From Phytobacter ursingii (GTDB taxonomy: Bacteria > Pseudomonadota > Gammaproteobacteria > Enterobacterales > Enterobacteriaceae): a stretch of 64,000 nt of DNA. The position numbers and the translations under genes were made by a program. The stretch lies in NCBI GenBank assembly GCA_901456055.1, contig CABDWT010000018.1, forward strand, positions 186,001-250,000. The letters are read 5' to 3'. Positions 27,650 through 36,432 of this stretch are shown here, piece after piece. Under the pieces are notes generated by a model. That model made no database searches and was not told where the DNA came from. It was given only the letters and a program-made list of their open reading frames with translations. The number at the start of each line of letters is the position of its first letter. Within the stretch, counting starts at the first letter, position 1.

Positions 27650-27835
27650 ATGTCAGTAAAAGGCACGCCGCAACAGAATGAATCAGACATAGCAGAAAAT
27701 GCTGTCGTTTATTCTCAAGGTATCATCACCATTCATTACTATAACAACGACGATATACCGCTTCGTCTTACCCCTTTGCAGTTACGGCTGGTGCAATATG
27801 TAGCCAACCGTAAATTACCCAATGAAGGAGAGTAA
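27650..27835 (+). CDS. Small hypothetical protein
   Basis: A 61-residue frame starting at an ATG with AAGAGAG about eight bases upstream. The product is acidic at the N-terminus, then has a beta-like stretch (GIITIHYYNNDDIPLRLTP) and a short helix (LQLRLVQYVAN). It lies alone between the terminator of the first KGG gene and a 0.7 kb gap. I do not recognise it. The composition is protein-like and the ribosome site reasonable, but chance cannot be excluded. Confidence 0.45.
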   Translation: MSVKGTPQQNESDIAENAVVYSQGIITIHYYNNDDIPLRLTPLQLRLVQYVANRKLPNEGE

Positions 27836-28552
27836 CCGCGACGGGTATTGCGGTTTCTGCGTATCCCCCCGCTTCTCCACGTACGTTAATAACGCCCTGG
27901 CTTCACTTATTTGATCCCACTGGCTCACTGATACTCTCGCATTTTATCGGGACAATACCGTCACGTTGCCGATCACGTCTTTCTAATATACAGATGTGAT
28001 CAGGCGCTGTCTGAGCGCAACCCTGTATAAGGTTTGTAGCCCCGCAAACGCAGGGCCATTTCCCTTCTCCAGTCGGGGTACACCCTCTATCAATTATCGT
28101 CTTCAATCAGAACCTTTCTCTCCCACTGACACGCAATGCACACACCACCACCAAATGAGTATCTCCGTCATTTTTCAATAATTTATTCACATAGCGATCC
28201 TCTGAGATTAGTCTTAAAAACATTAAAATACGTTATCAATCGCAGATAAATAATGGGCGAGAAATGTCAATTAATGTCAAGAAAAGCCGCCTGGATCCCT
28301 GGTTTTGATAGATGGTAACGCAGGTTATTAATTCTTTTGCATTGAAAAATGAGTTAACCCCCTTATTTGAAAAGATATATGCGAAATACCACTAACGCTT
28401 AAAATAAAAGCAACTGATTAATTCTCGGTCATAAATAAGTTTCCCGCTTCGCTTTGACTAATTTCAGTACTCGGCTAATTTTGAATACGAACACCGACGA
28501 CATGAGATGCAAATATGTCGTTTTATTTAAACAACGAAACTGGAGAAATAAC
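27836..28552. other. 717-bp gap before the second KGG-repeat gene
   Basis: AT-rich in its 3' half, with the promoter candidate at 28439-28481. I see no convincing gene in either strand; short frames at 27903-28106 (minus) and 27996-28181 (plus) lack ribosome sites. The 5' half (27840-28130) is more GC-rich and may hold decayed coding sequence, but I recognise none. Confidence 0.4.
28439..28481 (+). promoter_or_regulatory. Promoter candidate of the yciG-yciF-yciE-katN cluster
   Basis: TTGACT (28454-28459), a 16-bp spacer, then TAATTT (28476-28481). The upstream block GTTTCCCGCTTCGCTTTGAC matches the one before the first KGG gene in sequence and in position relative to the -35/-10 pair. A shared promoter or activator site is inferred. 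Confidence 0.5.
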
Positions 28553-28735
28553 ATGGCTGAACATCGTGGCGGTTCTGGTAATTTCGCAGAAAATCGTGAA
28601 AAAGCATCCGAAGCAGGTCGTAAAGGTGGTCAACACAGTGGCGGTAATTTCAAAAACGACCCACAACGCGCCTCTGAAGCAGGTAAGAAAGGCGGTCAGC
28701 AAAGCCATGGCGGCGGCCGCAAATCGGGTAACTAA
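28553..28735 (+). CDS. yciG: KGG-repeat stress protein YciG
   Basis: A 60-residue hydrophilic protein, nearly identical by memory to E. coli YciG: MAEHRGGSGNFAENREKASE, then two KGG motifs (GRKGGQHSGG and GKKGGQQSHG). GGAG precedes the ATG at 28553; an upstream in-frame ATG would add 33 unlike residues and is rejected. It leads the yciG-yciF-yciE-katN order known from Salmonella, where the group is RpoS-dependent. A hairpin separates it from yciF, which may lower downstream expression. Confidence 0.93.
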   Translation: MAEHRGGSGNFAENREKASEAGRKGGQHSGGNFKNDPQRASEAGKKGGQQSHGGGRKSGN

Positions 28736-28783
28736 GTTTTCACCGATTTTCAATATTTAACATTTAGTTAAATAGCAATATTG

Positions 28784-28815
28784 ATAGCGAGTCGGATTCG
28801 ACTCGCTATTATTTT
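28784..28815 (+). terminator. Hairpin between yciG and yciF (terminator or attenuator)
   Basis: A perfect 11-bp stem pairs ATAGCGAGTCG (28784-28794) with CGACTCGCTAT (28799-28809), loop GATT, followed by TATTTT. It can end yciG transcripts; partial read-through would give high YciG and lower YciF/YciE/KatN. Confidence 0.75.
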
Positions 28816-28838
28816 CGCTGACATCGAGGGTAATATTT

Positions 28839-29336
28839 ATGCAGATCAACTCACTAACCGATTTCTTTATCCATAGTCTCTCAGATATTTATAGCGCAGA
28901 AAAACAGCTCACTCGTGCATTATCGAAACTTGCCCGCGAATCATCTAACCCTGAGCTCGCTGATGCGTTTAAAAAACATTATGAAGAAACGCAGGGACAA
29001 ATTGAACGTCTCGATCAACTCATTGAAGCCGAGCCGAATATTAAGCTCAAGCGCATGAAATGCCATGCGATGGAAGGGCTTATTGAGGAAGCAGGTGAAG
29101 TCATCGAAGCGACAGAGAAAGGGAGTGTTCGTGATGCCGGGCTTATTGCCGCTGCGCAGAAAGTGGAACACTATGAAATTGCTTCTTACGGCACGCTCTG
29201 TACGCTGGCAAGCCAGTTAGGCCTTAAAAAAGCACATGACCTGCTTTCCGCGACGCTCGAAGAAGAAAAAACCACCGACAATCTCCTGACCAAAATTGCA
29301 ACTTCATCGATTAATAAGAAAGCCGAAGGTAAATAA
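28839..29336 (+). CDS. yciF: Ferritin-like stress protein YciF
   Basis: A 165-residue YciF/DUF892 protein, matching the E. coli length of 166. Family phrases are FIHSLSDIYSAEKQLTRALSK, RMKCHAMEGLIEEAGEVIE and QKVEHYEIASYGTLCTLA. The known YciF structure is a ferritin-like four-helix dimer with a putative di-metal site supplied by the conserved Glu/His pairs (EKQ, KVEHYE, EEEK); the catalytic role is not settled. Second gene of the yciG-F-E-katN cluster, GAGGG before the start. Confidence 0.92.
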   Translation: MQINSLTDFFIHSLSDIYSAEKQLTRALSKLARESSNPELADAFKKHYEETQGQIERLDQLIEAEPNIKLKRMKCHAMEGLIEEAGEVIEATEKGSVRDAGLIAAAQKVEHYEIASYGTLCTLASQLGLKKAHDLLSATLEEEKTTDNLLTKIATSSINKKAEGK

Positions 29337-29405
29337 ACACCGTCGTAATTCATTCGCTTAATTTCAATTACTGGTAAGTAAAAATGACGATGAAAGGAAA
29401 AGAAC

Positions 29406-29912
29406 ATGACCCCACAAGAGAATTATCACGACTGGTTGCGCGATGCCCACGCGATGGAAAAACAGGCCGAGTCAATGCTCAGCGCCATGAGCAAACGTAT
29501 CGATAATTATCCGGACCTGCGTGCGCGAATTGAACAGCATCTGACGGAGACTCAGGGGCAAATTACCCTTCTCGAAGAGGTACTTGATCGCAACGGCATT
29601 AACCGCTCCATCATGAAAGATGCCACCAGCAAAATGAGCGCTATGGGTCAGGCCGCAGGCGGCATGTTTGCCTCTGACGAGATCGTAAAAGGGGCGATTA
29701 GCAGCTACGTTTTCGAGCAGTTCGAAATCGCCTGTTATACCTCTTTAATCAGCGCGGCAAAAAAGGTCGGCGATGTTGCAAGCGTGGCGACCTTCGAGCA
29801 AATCCTCGCCCAGGAAGAGGCAATGGCCGACTGGGCATTTAAGCATCTGCCGGATGTGACCGAACAATTTTTACTGCGTGATGCCGCCGACGGCGTCGAA
29901 GCGAAAAAATAA
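29406..29912 (+). CDS. yciE: Ferritin-like stress protein YciE
   Basis: A 168-residue YciE/DUF892 protein, the same length as in E. coli, opening NYHDWLRDAHAMEKQAESML and keeping YVFEQFEIACYTSLISAAKK and the C-terminal DGVEAKK. Like YciF it should fold as a ferritin-like helical bundle with a possible di-metal centre. GAAAGGAAAAG gives a good ribosome site. It lies 69 bp after yciF and 21 bp before katN, consistent with one transcript. Confidence 0.93.
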   Translation: MTPQENYHDWLRDAHAMEKQAESMLSAMSKRIDNYPDLRARIEQHLTETQGQITLLEEVLDRNGINRSIMKDATSKMSAMGQAAGGMFASDEIVKGAISSYVFEQFEIACYTSLISAAKKVGDVASVATFEQILAQEEAMADWAFKHLPDVTEQFLLRDAADGVEAKK

Positions 29913-29933
29913 CACGCCACATCAGGAGACACT

Positions 29934-30809
29934 ATGTTTCGACACGTTAAACAGCTGCAATATACCGTTCGCGTCAGTGAACCAAACCCCGGCCTTGCCA
30001 ATCTGTTACTGGAACAGTTCGGCGGACCGCAAGGCGAATTAGCCGCAGCCTGCCGTTATTTCACCCAGGGGCTGGGTGATGATGACGTCGGTCGCAAAGA
30101 GATGCTCATGGATATCGCGACCGAGGAGTTAAGCCACCTCGAAATCATCGGCTCCCTGGTTGGCATGCTCAATAAAGGCGCTAAAGGCGAGCTGGCAGAA
30201 GGGACGGAGAACGAAGCTGAGCTTTATCGTTCATTAACGCAGAATGGGAATGACAGCCATGTCACCTCCCTGCTCTACGGCGGCGGCCCGGCCTTAACAA
30301 ACTCAGCGGGTTATCCCTGGACTGCGGCTTATATTGATACCATCGGCGAAGTCACGGCAGACCTGCGTTCTAATATCGCTGCCGAGGCGCGCGCCAAAAT
30401 TATCTATGAACGTCTGATTAACGTCACCGACGATCCGGGTGTGAAAGACGCGCTGAGTTTCTTAATGACCCGTGAAGCCGCGCATATGCTCTCCTTCGAG
30501 AAAGCGTTGTATTCGATTCGCAACAATTTCCCGCCGGGCAAATTGCCGCCTATCGAGCAATACACCAACGTCTATTACAACATGTCCGAAGGGGATGACC
30601 CGCGTGGCAGCTGGAATAGCGATGAAAACTTTGAGTATGTTGCCGATCCGCAACCCGCCGTTGACGGCGGCGATGGCCTGGCCTCTGTCACCCTCAGTAA
30701 AGAGCAACAGGCGCTGGTTAAAGCGATGACGAAACGTACGCAATCCGACCCTTCTGTCGACCCCCTTACCGGCGCCGAACTCGGAGACGGGGAACCACAA
30801 CCCAAATAA
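29934..30809 (+). CDS. katN: Manganese (non-haem) catalase KatN
   Basis: A 291-residue di-manganese catalase that disproportionates hydrogen peroxide, the usual KatN length. Metal-ligand motifs are visible: the E in GPQGELAAACRYFTQG, the E/H pair in DIATEELSHLEIIG, the E in AEARAKIIYERL and the H in TREAAHMLSFEKAL. The glycine-rich loop LLYGGGPALTNSAG is typical of the family. CAGGAGA precedes the start. As in Salmonella it is the last gene of the yciGFE-katN cluster, which is RpoS-controlled there. A terminator follows at 30837. Confidence 0.94.
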   Translation: MFRHVKQLQYTVRVSEPNPGLANLLLEQFGGPQGELAAACRYFTQGLGDDDVGRKEMLMDIATEELSHLEIIGSLVGMLNKGAKGELAEGTENEAELYRSLTQNGNDSHVTSLLYGGGPALTNSAGYPWTAAYIDTIGEVTADLRSNIAAEARAKIIYERLINVTDDPGVKDALSFLMTREAAHMLSFEKALYSIRNNFPPGKLPPIEQYTNVYYNMSEGDDPRGSWNSDENFEYVADPQPAVDGGDGLASVTLSKEQQALVKAMTKRTQSDPSVDPLTGAELGDGEPQPK

Positions 30810-30836
30810 CATCTGCAGTCGCATGCCTGTGTTATT

Positions 30837-30863
30837 CACCCCTTAGCTAAGGGGTGTTTTTTT
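30837..30863 (+). terminator. Rho-independent terminator after katN
   Basis: CACCCCTTAGCTAAGGGGTG (30837-30856) is a perfect palindrome followed by seven Ts. It separates katN from the bd oxidase operon. Confidence 0.92.
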
Positions 30864-30878
30864 GATAAGGGGATCGCG

Positions 30879-32279
30879 ATGTTGGAATTAGATGCCTTCC
30901 ATCTGGCAAGAATACAATTCGCCTTTACGGTCTCTTTTCACATTCTCTTTCCGGCTATCACGATTGGGCTTGCCAGCTATCTCGTGGTACTGGAGGGGTT
31001 ATGGCTGAAGACCAAAAATCCTGACTGGCGCGCGTTGTATCATTTCTGGTTAAAAATTTTTGCGGTTAACTTTGGGATGGGGGTCGTGTCCGGTCTGGTG
31101 ATGGCCTATCAGTTCGGGACCAACTGGAGTGGGTTTTCCCAGTTTGCCGGCAGCATTACCGGTCCCTTGCTGACCTATGAAGTCTTAACGGCCTTTTTCC
31201 TTGAAGCCGGTTTTTTAGGGGTGATGCTCTTCGGCTGGAACAAGGTAGGCCCGGGTCTGCACTTTTTTGCTACCTGTATGGTGGCGCTCGGCACATTGAT
31301 GTCCACTTTCTGGATCCTGGCCTCTAATAGCTGGATGCATACGCCACAAGGCTTTTCGATTGTTAATGGTCAGGTGGTGCCCACCGACTGGTTTGCCGTC
31401 ATCTTCAATCCCTCCTTCCCGTACCGTTTGCTGCATATGACGATTGCCGCCTTCTTAAGTAGCGCCCTCTTTGTCGGCGCCTCGGCGGCCTGGCACTTAT
31501 TGCGTGGTAATGACACCCCTGCCATCAGAAAGATGCTTTCGATGGCGATGTGGATGGCGCTGGTGGTAGCCCCGGTGCAAGCTTTTGTAGGCGATATGCA
31601 TGGACTCAACACGCTGGAACATCAACCGGCCAAAATCGCCGCCATTGAAGGGCACTGGGAAAATCCGCCCGGTGAAGCCACGCCTTTATTGCTTTTCGGT
31701 TTGCCGGATATGGAGCAAGAACGGACACGTTACGCTGTTGCCATTCCCGCACTGGGCAGCCTGATTTTGACCCATTCTCTGCATGAACAGGTTCCGGCGC
31801 TAAAAGACTTTCCAAAAGCAGACAGGCCAAACTCCACGATTGTTTTCTGGTCTTTTCGCCTGATGGTCGGGATGGGATTACTGATGATTGCGCTGGGTAT
31901 AATGTCGCTGTGGCTGCGATATCGACACCGTTTGTATACCTCAAGGCCATTTTTGCATTTCGCGCTGTGGATGGGCCCGGCAGGCCTTGTCGCCCTCCTT
32001 GCCGGATGGGTGACGACGGAGTCAGGCCGACAACCCTGGGTGGTGTACGGTCTCCTGCGCACGATTGACGCTGTCTCCTTACACAGCACATTGCAAATGA
32101 GCCTGAGTCTGGCGACCTTTATTATCGTCTACACCTCCGTCTTTGGTGTGGGGTATGGCTATATCGCGCGCCTGATCAAAAAAGGGCCGCAGCCCTGGGA
32201 TGCGCACCCTACCGACGGCAGACCTGCACGCCCGCTCTCAGCGGCTGGCGAAAGCTTGCAAACCGGGGAGAGAAAATAA
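30879..32279 (+). CDS. Cytochrome bd-type (CIO) ubiquinol oxidase subunit I, operon 1
   Basis: A 466-residue CydA/CioA-type subunit with about nine membrane helices that carries the haems and oxidises quinol. Haem ligand positions are visible: H21 (FHILFPAITIGLAS), H186 (YRLLHMTIA) and M329 (FWSFRLMVGMG). The proton-path glutamates are E101 and E109 in YEVLTAFFLEAGFLG, and GRQPW is at 383-387. The Q-loop is short, as in cyanide-insensitive oxidases (CioA), unlike the long E. coli CydA loop. AAGGGG precedes the start; the stop overlaps the next start. It is probably a low-oxygen or stress oxidase, with expression conditions inferred from the family only. Confidence 0.93.
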   Translation: MLELDAFHLARIQFAFTVSFHILFPAITIGLASYLVVLEGLWLKTKNPDWRALYHFWLKIFAVNFGMGVVSGLVMAYQFGTNWSGFSQFAGSITGPLLTYEVLTAFFLEAGFLGVMLFGWNKVGPGLHFFATCMVALGTLMSTFWILASNSWMHTPQGFSIVNGQVVPTDWFAVIFNPSFPYRLLHMTIAAFLSSALFVGASAAWHLLRGNDTPAIRKMLSMAMWMALVVAPVQAFVGDMHGLNTLEHQPAKIAAIEGHWENPPGEATPLLLFGLPDMEQERTRYAVAIPALGSLILTHSLHEQVPALKDFPKADRPNSTIVFWSFRLMVGMGLLMIALGIMSLWLRYRHRLYTSRPFLHFALWMGPAGLVALLAGWVTTESGRQPWVVYGLLRTIDAVSLHSTLQMSLSLATFIIVYTSVFGVGYGYIARLIKKGPQPWDAHPTDGRPARPLSAAGESLQTGERK

Positions 32280-33289
32280 TGGGTATCGACTTATCGCTTA
32301 TCTGGTTTGTTATTATTGTCTTCGCCACCCTGATGTATATCGTGATGGATGGCTTTGATCTGGGCATTGGCATTCTGTTCCCGCTGATCAAGGACGAGGG
32401 GGAACGGGACATCATGGTCAATAGCGTCGCACCGGTCTGGGATGGCAATGAAACCTGGCTGGTGCTCGGCGGCGCCGGGCTGTTTGGGGCCTTCCCTCTC
32501 GCCTATGCCGTGATCACCGACGCACTGGCTATTCCCCTCACGCTTATGCTCATTGGCCTCATTTTTCGCGGCGTTGCCTTTGAGTTTCGCTTTAAAGCGA
32601 CGCCTCGTCATAAGCCTTTCTGGGATAATGCATTCCTTGCTGGTTCGTTCCTTGCCACGTTTACTCAGGGGGTGGTCGTTGGCGCGGTGATCAATGGTTT
32701 CACCGTTACCGGCCGAACCTTTAGCGGCGGCGCGCTGGACTGGCTAACAGCATTTAACCTGTTCTGCGGTCTCGGACTCGTGGTGACTTATGGTCTGCTT
32801 GGCGCAAGCTGGCTGGTGATGAAAAGCGCGGGCGCCTTGCAGCATAAAATGCGCGTTGCTGCCAGGACTTTACTTTTGGGCTTGCTGCTGGCCATGGCGA
32901 TCGTCAGTCTCTGGACACCGCTGACTCACCCTGCAATTGCGACGCGCTGGTTCAGTTTGCCAAATCTCTGGTTTTTTGCGCCCGTACCTTTACTGGTACT
33001 GATTTTAAGCGTCGGTCTGTGGCGGACATTACCTAATCCGCATCATCATACCCTGCCTTTTGTGATGACATTGGGTTTAATTTTTCTTGGTTTTAGCGGA
33101 CTCGGCATCAGTATCTGGCCAAATATTATTCCGCCCGATATTTCGTTATGGCAGGCGGCATCGCCGCCGCAAAGTCAGGGATTCATGTTGGTGGGCGCGT
33201 TACTGATTATTCCCGTGATCCTTGTCTACACCTTCTGGAGCTATTACGTGTTTCGCGGAAAAATTGAGCACGGGGAGGGCTATCATTAA
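32279..33289 (+). CDS. Cytochrome bd-type (CIO) ubiquinol oxidase subunit II, operon 1
   Basis: A 336-residue CydB/CioB-type subunit with about eight membrane helices. The N-terminal family signature is seen (FATLMYIVMDGFDLGIGILFP, then VWDGNETWLVLGGAGLFGAFP). Start and stop overlap by one base with the neighbours (AATGG and TAATG), so three subunits are co-translated. It completes the oxidase encoded from 30879. Confidence 0.93.
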   Translation: MGIDLSLIWFVIIVFATLMYIVMDGFDLGIGILFPLIKDEGERDIMVNSVAPVWDGNETWLVLGGAGLFGAFPLAYAVITDALAIPLTLMLIGLIFRGVAFEFRFKATPRHKPFWDNAFLAGSFLATFTQGVVVGAVINGFTVTGRTFSGGALDWLTAFNLFCGLGLVVTYGLLGASWLVMKSAGALQHKMRVAARTLLLGLLLAMAIVSLWTPLTHPAIATRWFSLPNLWFFAPVPLLVLILSVGLWRTLPNPHHHTLPFVMTLGLIFLGFSGLGISIWPNIIPPDISLWQAASPPQSQGFMLVGALLIIPVILVYTFWSYYVFRGKIEHGEGYH

Positions 33290-33423
33290 TGAACAGTAGA
33301 CAAAGCGGCACAGCGAAAAAAATCACCTGGTTTATTTCATTGTGGTTTGGCAGTGTGCTGGCCTTATTTATCGCCAGCACAGTAATTAAATTATTGATGT
33401 CGATGGCAGGCCTTCATACCTGA
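33289..33423 (+). CDS. 44-residue third oxidase subunit (DUF2474/CydX-like)
   Basis: A 44-residue protein whose ATG overlaps the CydB-type stop (TAATG, 33289). It has a basic N-terminus (SRQSGTAKKI) and one membrane helix (WFISLWFGSVLALFIASTVI), the form of DUF2474/CioX-like small subunits that stabilise bd oxidases. It ends at a TGA at 33421. Too short for many gene finders but well supported by coupling and context. The second bd oxidase operon (35449-37810) has no equivalent gene. Confidence 0.85.
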   Translation: MNSRQSGTAKKITWFISLWFGSVLALFIASTVIKLLMSMAGLHT

Positions 33424-33437
33424 TTAACGAGAGGCGC

Positions 33438-33935
33438 TTACTGATTATCCGTTAAGAGCATGATTAAGCTTCCTAATGCGTAACTCGTTGCCTGTTTTAT
33501 CACCGACTCGCTATCGCCCGCAAAACATTTTACTTTGGCGACAACAACATCGTCAGGAAGCTGCCAGGCAAACCAGACCGTCCCGACAGGGGTTCCGTCC
33601 TCGCCGCCATCCGGTCCGGCATAACCGCTGATGGCAAGGCTGACATCCGCCCCGGAACGGTCGATAGCGCCACAGGCCATCTCTCTCACCGTCTGTTCAC
33701 TGACAGCGGTATGGGCTGAAATCGTCTCTTCTTTGACGCCCAGAATCGTGATCTTGGCGCCATCCGTATAGGTAATAAATCCACTGCCATAAAACGAAGG
33801 CGTGTCGTCCGCGGCACAGAGCGCCGAGGCGACCAGCCCACCGGTGCAGGATTCTGCCGTGGTCAGTCTTAATTTCTTTTCAGTTAATAATCGCCCCAGT
33901 TCGTTGGCGATAGACAGAGCGGGTGTCGTCATCAT
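33438..33935 (-). CDS. CinA C-terminal / PncC-like nicotinamide-nucleotide amidohydrolase
   Basis: A 165-residue protein of the CinA C-terminal (PncC/YgaD/YdeJ) family, which deamidates NMN to NaMN in the pyridine nucleotide salvage cycle. The family active-site stretch TTAESCTGGLVASALCA is at about 24-41, and a second conserved segment reads LAISGYAGPDGG. YdeJ-like paralogues are common in enterics and their activity is less certain than PncC. GGAGGTGA overlaps the start region, giving strong initiation at the ATG at 33935 or the next codon. Convergent with oxidase operon 1. Confidence 0.87.
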   Translation of the reverse strand: MMTTPALSIANELGRLLTEKKLRLTTAESCTGGLVASALCAADDTPSFYGSGFITYTDGAKITILGVKEETISAHTAVSEQTVREMACGAIDRSGADVSLAISGYAGPDGGEDGTPVGTVWFAWQLPDDVVVAKVKCFAGDSESVIKQATSYALGSLIMLLTDNQ

Positions 33936-33985
33936 TCACCTCCTGTTAATAAAAAGGCGATAGCGCAGGCTACCGCCATCTTCCG

Positions 33986-35179
33986 TTAGAGGGTCGCTTT
34001 TTCTGCGGCCAGACCCGGAACCAGAATAACTTTACGGCACTCTTCCTGGCGCTTATCGAAGATTTCATATCCTCTCGCCGCCTCGTCAAGGGAGAGATGA
34101 TGAGTCACGATCTCCTCCGGAGAAAGGTGTCCCTTGTCAATCAGCTCAAGCAAATCAGGCAGGAAAGCATGGACATGGGTTTGGCCCATTTTGAAGGTCA
34201 ACCCTTTATCAAAGGCATCGCCAAACATAAAGCCGTGGATAAAACCGGCATAGACGCCAGGTACGCTCACAATACCGCCACGGCGCACAGCCGCAATGGC
34301 TTGCCGGAGAACTTTGCCGCTACTGCCTTCAATCTTGAGGTTGCTCATGACAGTTTCGGTCAGGCTCCCTTTCGCTTCAAAGCCCACCGCATCAATCACG
34401 GCATCGACACCACGATGGCCCGCCGTGTTTTCAATTATCCAGGCGGCAGGATCGTCATTCTTATCGAAATTAATGGGAATAACACCATAGCGTTGTTGGG
34501 CAAACGCCAGCCGATAGTCATTGTGATCAATCATAAAAATCTGCTCGGCACCATTCAGTCGCGCACACGCCGCTGTCAGTAACCCCACCGGCCCGGCGCC
34601 GTAGATTGCCACGCTCGCCCCTTGTTTTATCTCCGCATTTTTCACGGCCTGCCAGGCCGTTGGCAGGATGTCGGAAAGGAACAGCACTTTTTCATCCGGT
34701 AAGTGGGCGGGGACTTTGAAGGGACCGGTATTCGCTTTCGGAACACGGACGTACTCCGCCTGTCCGCCGGGAATACCACCATAAAGGTCACTGTAGCCAA
34801 ACAGGGCCGCAGGGGGGGTGATGCTCTTGCGGTTAAGGGCAGCGCCCTTCCCGCTGTTGGTATTTTCGCAGGCGGAGTATTGCTGCAGTCGGCAGAAAAA
34901 ACAGTCGCCGCAGGCAATCACAAACGGGATAACAACCCGATCGCCAGGACTGACATTTTTTACTTCCGGGCCCGCTTCAACCACTTCACCCATAAACTCA
35001 TGACCAAAAATATCGCCATGATGGGTGCCAGGTATTTTACCGTGATAGAGATGTAAATCTGAGCCGCAAATAGCCGTTGCGGTTACCCGCAAAATAATAT
35101 CATCAGGGGCTTCAAGGCCGGGGTCGGGCATCGTATCAACTTTAACGTTATGAGGTCCATGATAAGTGAGTGCTTTCAT
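33986..35179 (-). CDS. Zinc-dependent alcohol/formaldehyde dehydrogenase
   Basis: A 397-residue medium-chain dehydrogenase of the glutathione-independent formaldehyde dehydrogenase-like group. The catalytic zinc residues lie in [10 protein letters not shown] (about 38-47) and [12 protein letters not shown] (about 59-70). The structural zinc cysteines are in [15 protein letters not shown] (about 90-104), and the NAD(P) motif is [12 protein letters not shown] (about 195-206). An extended C-terminal region ([19 protein letters not shown]) matches the FDH-like type. It may detoxify aldehydes. It lies between a PncC-like gene and the formate dehydrogenase/oxidase operon, all minus strand, with a 270-bp gap upstream that holds its promoter. 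Confidence 0.9.
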   Translation of the reverse strand: MKALTYHGPHNVKVDTMPDPGLEAPDDIILRVTATAICGSDLHLYHGKIPGTHHGDIFGHEFMGEVVEAGPEVKNVSPGDRVVIPFVIACGDCFFCRLQQYSACENTNSGKGAALNRKSITPPAALFGYSDLYGGIPGGQAEYVRVPKANTGPFKVPAHLPDEKVLFLSDILPTAWQAVKNAEIKQGASVAIYGAGPVGLLTAACARLNGAEQIFMIDHNDYRLAFAQQRYGVIPINFDKNDDPAAWIIENTAGHRGVDAVIDAVGFEAKGSLTETVMSNLKIEGSSGKVLRQAIAAVRRGGIVSVPGVYAGFIHGFMFGDAFDKGLTFKMGQTHVHAFLPDLLELIDKGHLSPEEIVTHHLSLDEAARGYEIFDKRQEECRKVILVPGLAAEKATL

Positions 35180-35448
35180 AGGCGCGTCTCCTGATTAACG
35201 GCGTCGAATAAACAGAACGGTAAATTTTGCGTATTAATCTGAATTATCTGCCGCCCTTTATTAAGGCCGCATTGATTACTCATCACCTTATTTATCTGTT
35301 AAGAATATAAAGCATAGAACAAAATAAAATTTCCATTTAACGCCCTCCCAGTTAGCTAATAAAATAAAAACAACAAGCGCAGCGGAATCTTTTTTTTAAA
35401 TATATTTACCGTTCAAGACAGGAATGACGGATATTTCCTGGCGAAGGG

Positions 35449-36432
35449 TTAATGAATCTTGCCGCTAAATACGCGAAACGCCCAAGTGTTATAGGCTAAG
35501 GTTATCGGTGCCAACAGGCCAAAGCAGATGAGAAGGAACTGTTGTGTCTTCACCGGTGCCGCCGCCTGTTGAATAACCAGGTTCACGGGCACAATAAAAG
35601 GGAACAAGGTAAAGGCCAACGCGGCGAATGCGCAACTGACCAGTATCTGAATGGCCGCCATTGGCAAGAACCCATGGCGGCGTGTAAGGCCAATCCACAG
35701 CAGGACAAGCCCGGCCGCCGCAACGGCAATTAACGGCCCCCATAGCCAGGGGTTGAGAAGATGCTGCCGCCAGGTTTCATGCAGAAAAAGGGTCCAGAGC
35801 AGTAGCCCGGTCACAAGGACTATCGTCAATGCGCTCAACCAGGGAATGATGCCTCTGGCACGCGCTTCGACCTTTCCGCTGCAACGCCAGTTCAGCCATC
35901 CGGCCCCCATCAGGCAGTAGCCTGTAATGAGGGCCATACTGCAAAAGAGCGGGAAGGGTTTAAGCCATTCCCGGCCAGTTCCGGTAAATTGTTGACCGTC
36001 GTTGGGGATGCCTGTAATCAGACTGCCCACAATGACGCCCTGAGACGCGCTTGCCAGTAGCGACCCGACCACCAGCATCGCGTCAAAAAGGCGTGGCGCG
36101 TAGTGCCGGTATTCAATAGCCATGCCACGCGCCACAAGCGCCAGCAGCAGCGTAAAGACCGGCACATACAGCGCGCTAAGTATAATGGCGTAAGCCAGCG
36201 GAAAGAGCCCCAACAGACCACCTGCCGCCAGTACCAGCCAGGTTTCATTACCATCCCACACGGGCAGCAGGGAGAGGTTAAGCTGATGGCGGGCGGCGGC
36301 ATCGCGCTGGAATGCGCATAACATGCCCGCCCCTAAATCGGCGCCGTCCAGTAAAACATAGACCCACAGGCTACCGACCAGTGCCGCGGCAGAGAGGGTC
36401 TGTAACCAGGGAAAACCCAGCAGTTCATTCAT
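35449..36432 (-). CDS. Cytochrome bd-type ubiquinol oxidase subunit II, operon 2
   Basis: A 327-residue CydB/CioB-type subunit with about eight membrane helices; the signature reads VYVLLDGADLGAGMLCAF then VWDGNETWLVLAAGGLLGLFP. It overlaps the subunit I stop by eight bases. Last gene of the formate dehydrogenase / DUF1641 / oxidase operon. I found no CydX- or DUF2474-like gene after it, where operon 1 has one. Confidence 0.92.
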   Translation of the reverse strand: MNELLGFPWLQTLSAAALVGSLWVYVLLDGADLGAGMLCAFQRDAAARHQLNLSLLPVWDGNETWLVLAAGGLLGLFPLAYAIILSALYVPVFTLLLALVARGMAIEYRHYAPRLFDAMLVVGSLLASASQGVIVGSLITGIPNDGQQFTGTGREWLKPFPLFCSMALITGYCLMGAGWLNWRCSGKVEARARGIIPWLSALTIVLVTGLLLWTLFLHETWRQHLLNPWLWGPLIAVAAAGLVLLWIGLTRRHGFLPMAAIQILVSCAFAALAFTLFPFIVPVNLVIQQAAAPVKTQQFLLICFGLLAPITLAYNTWAFRVFSGKIH

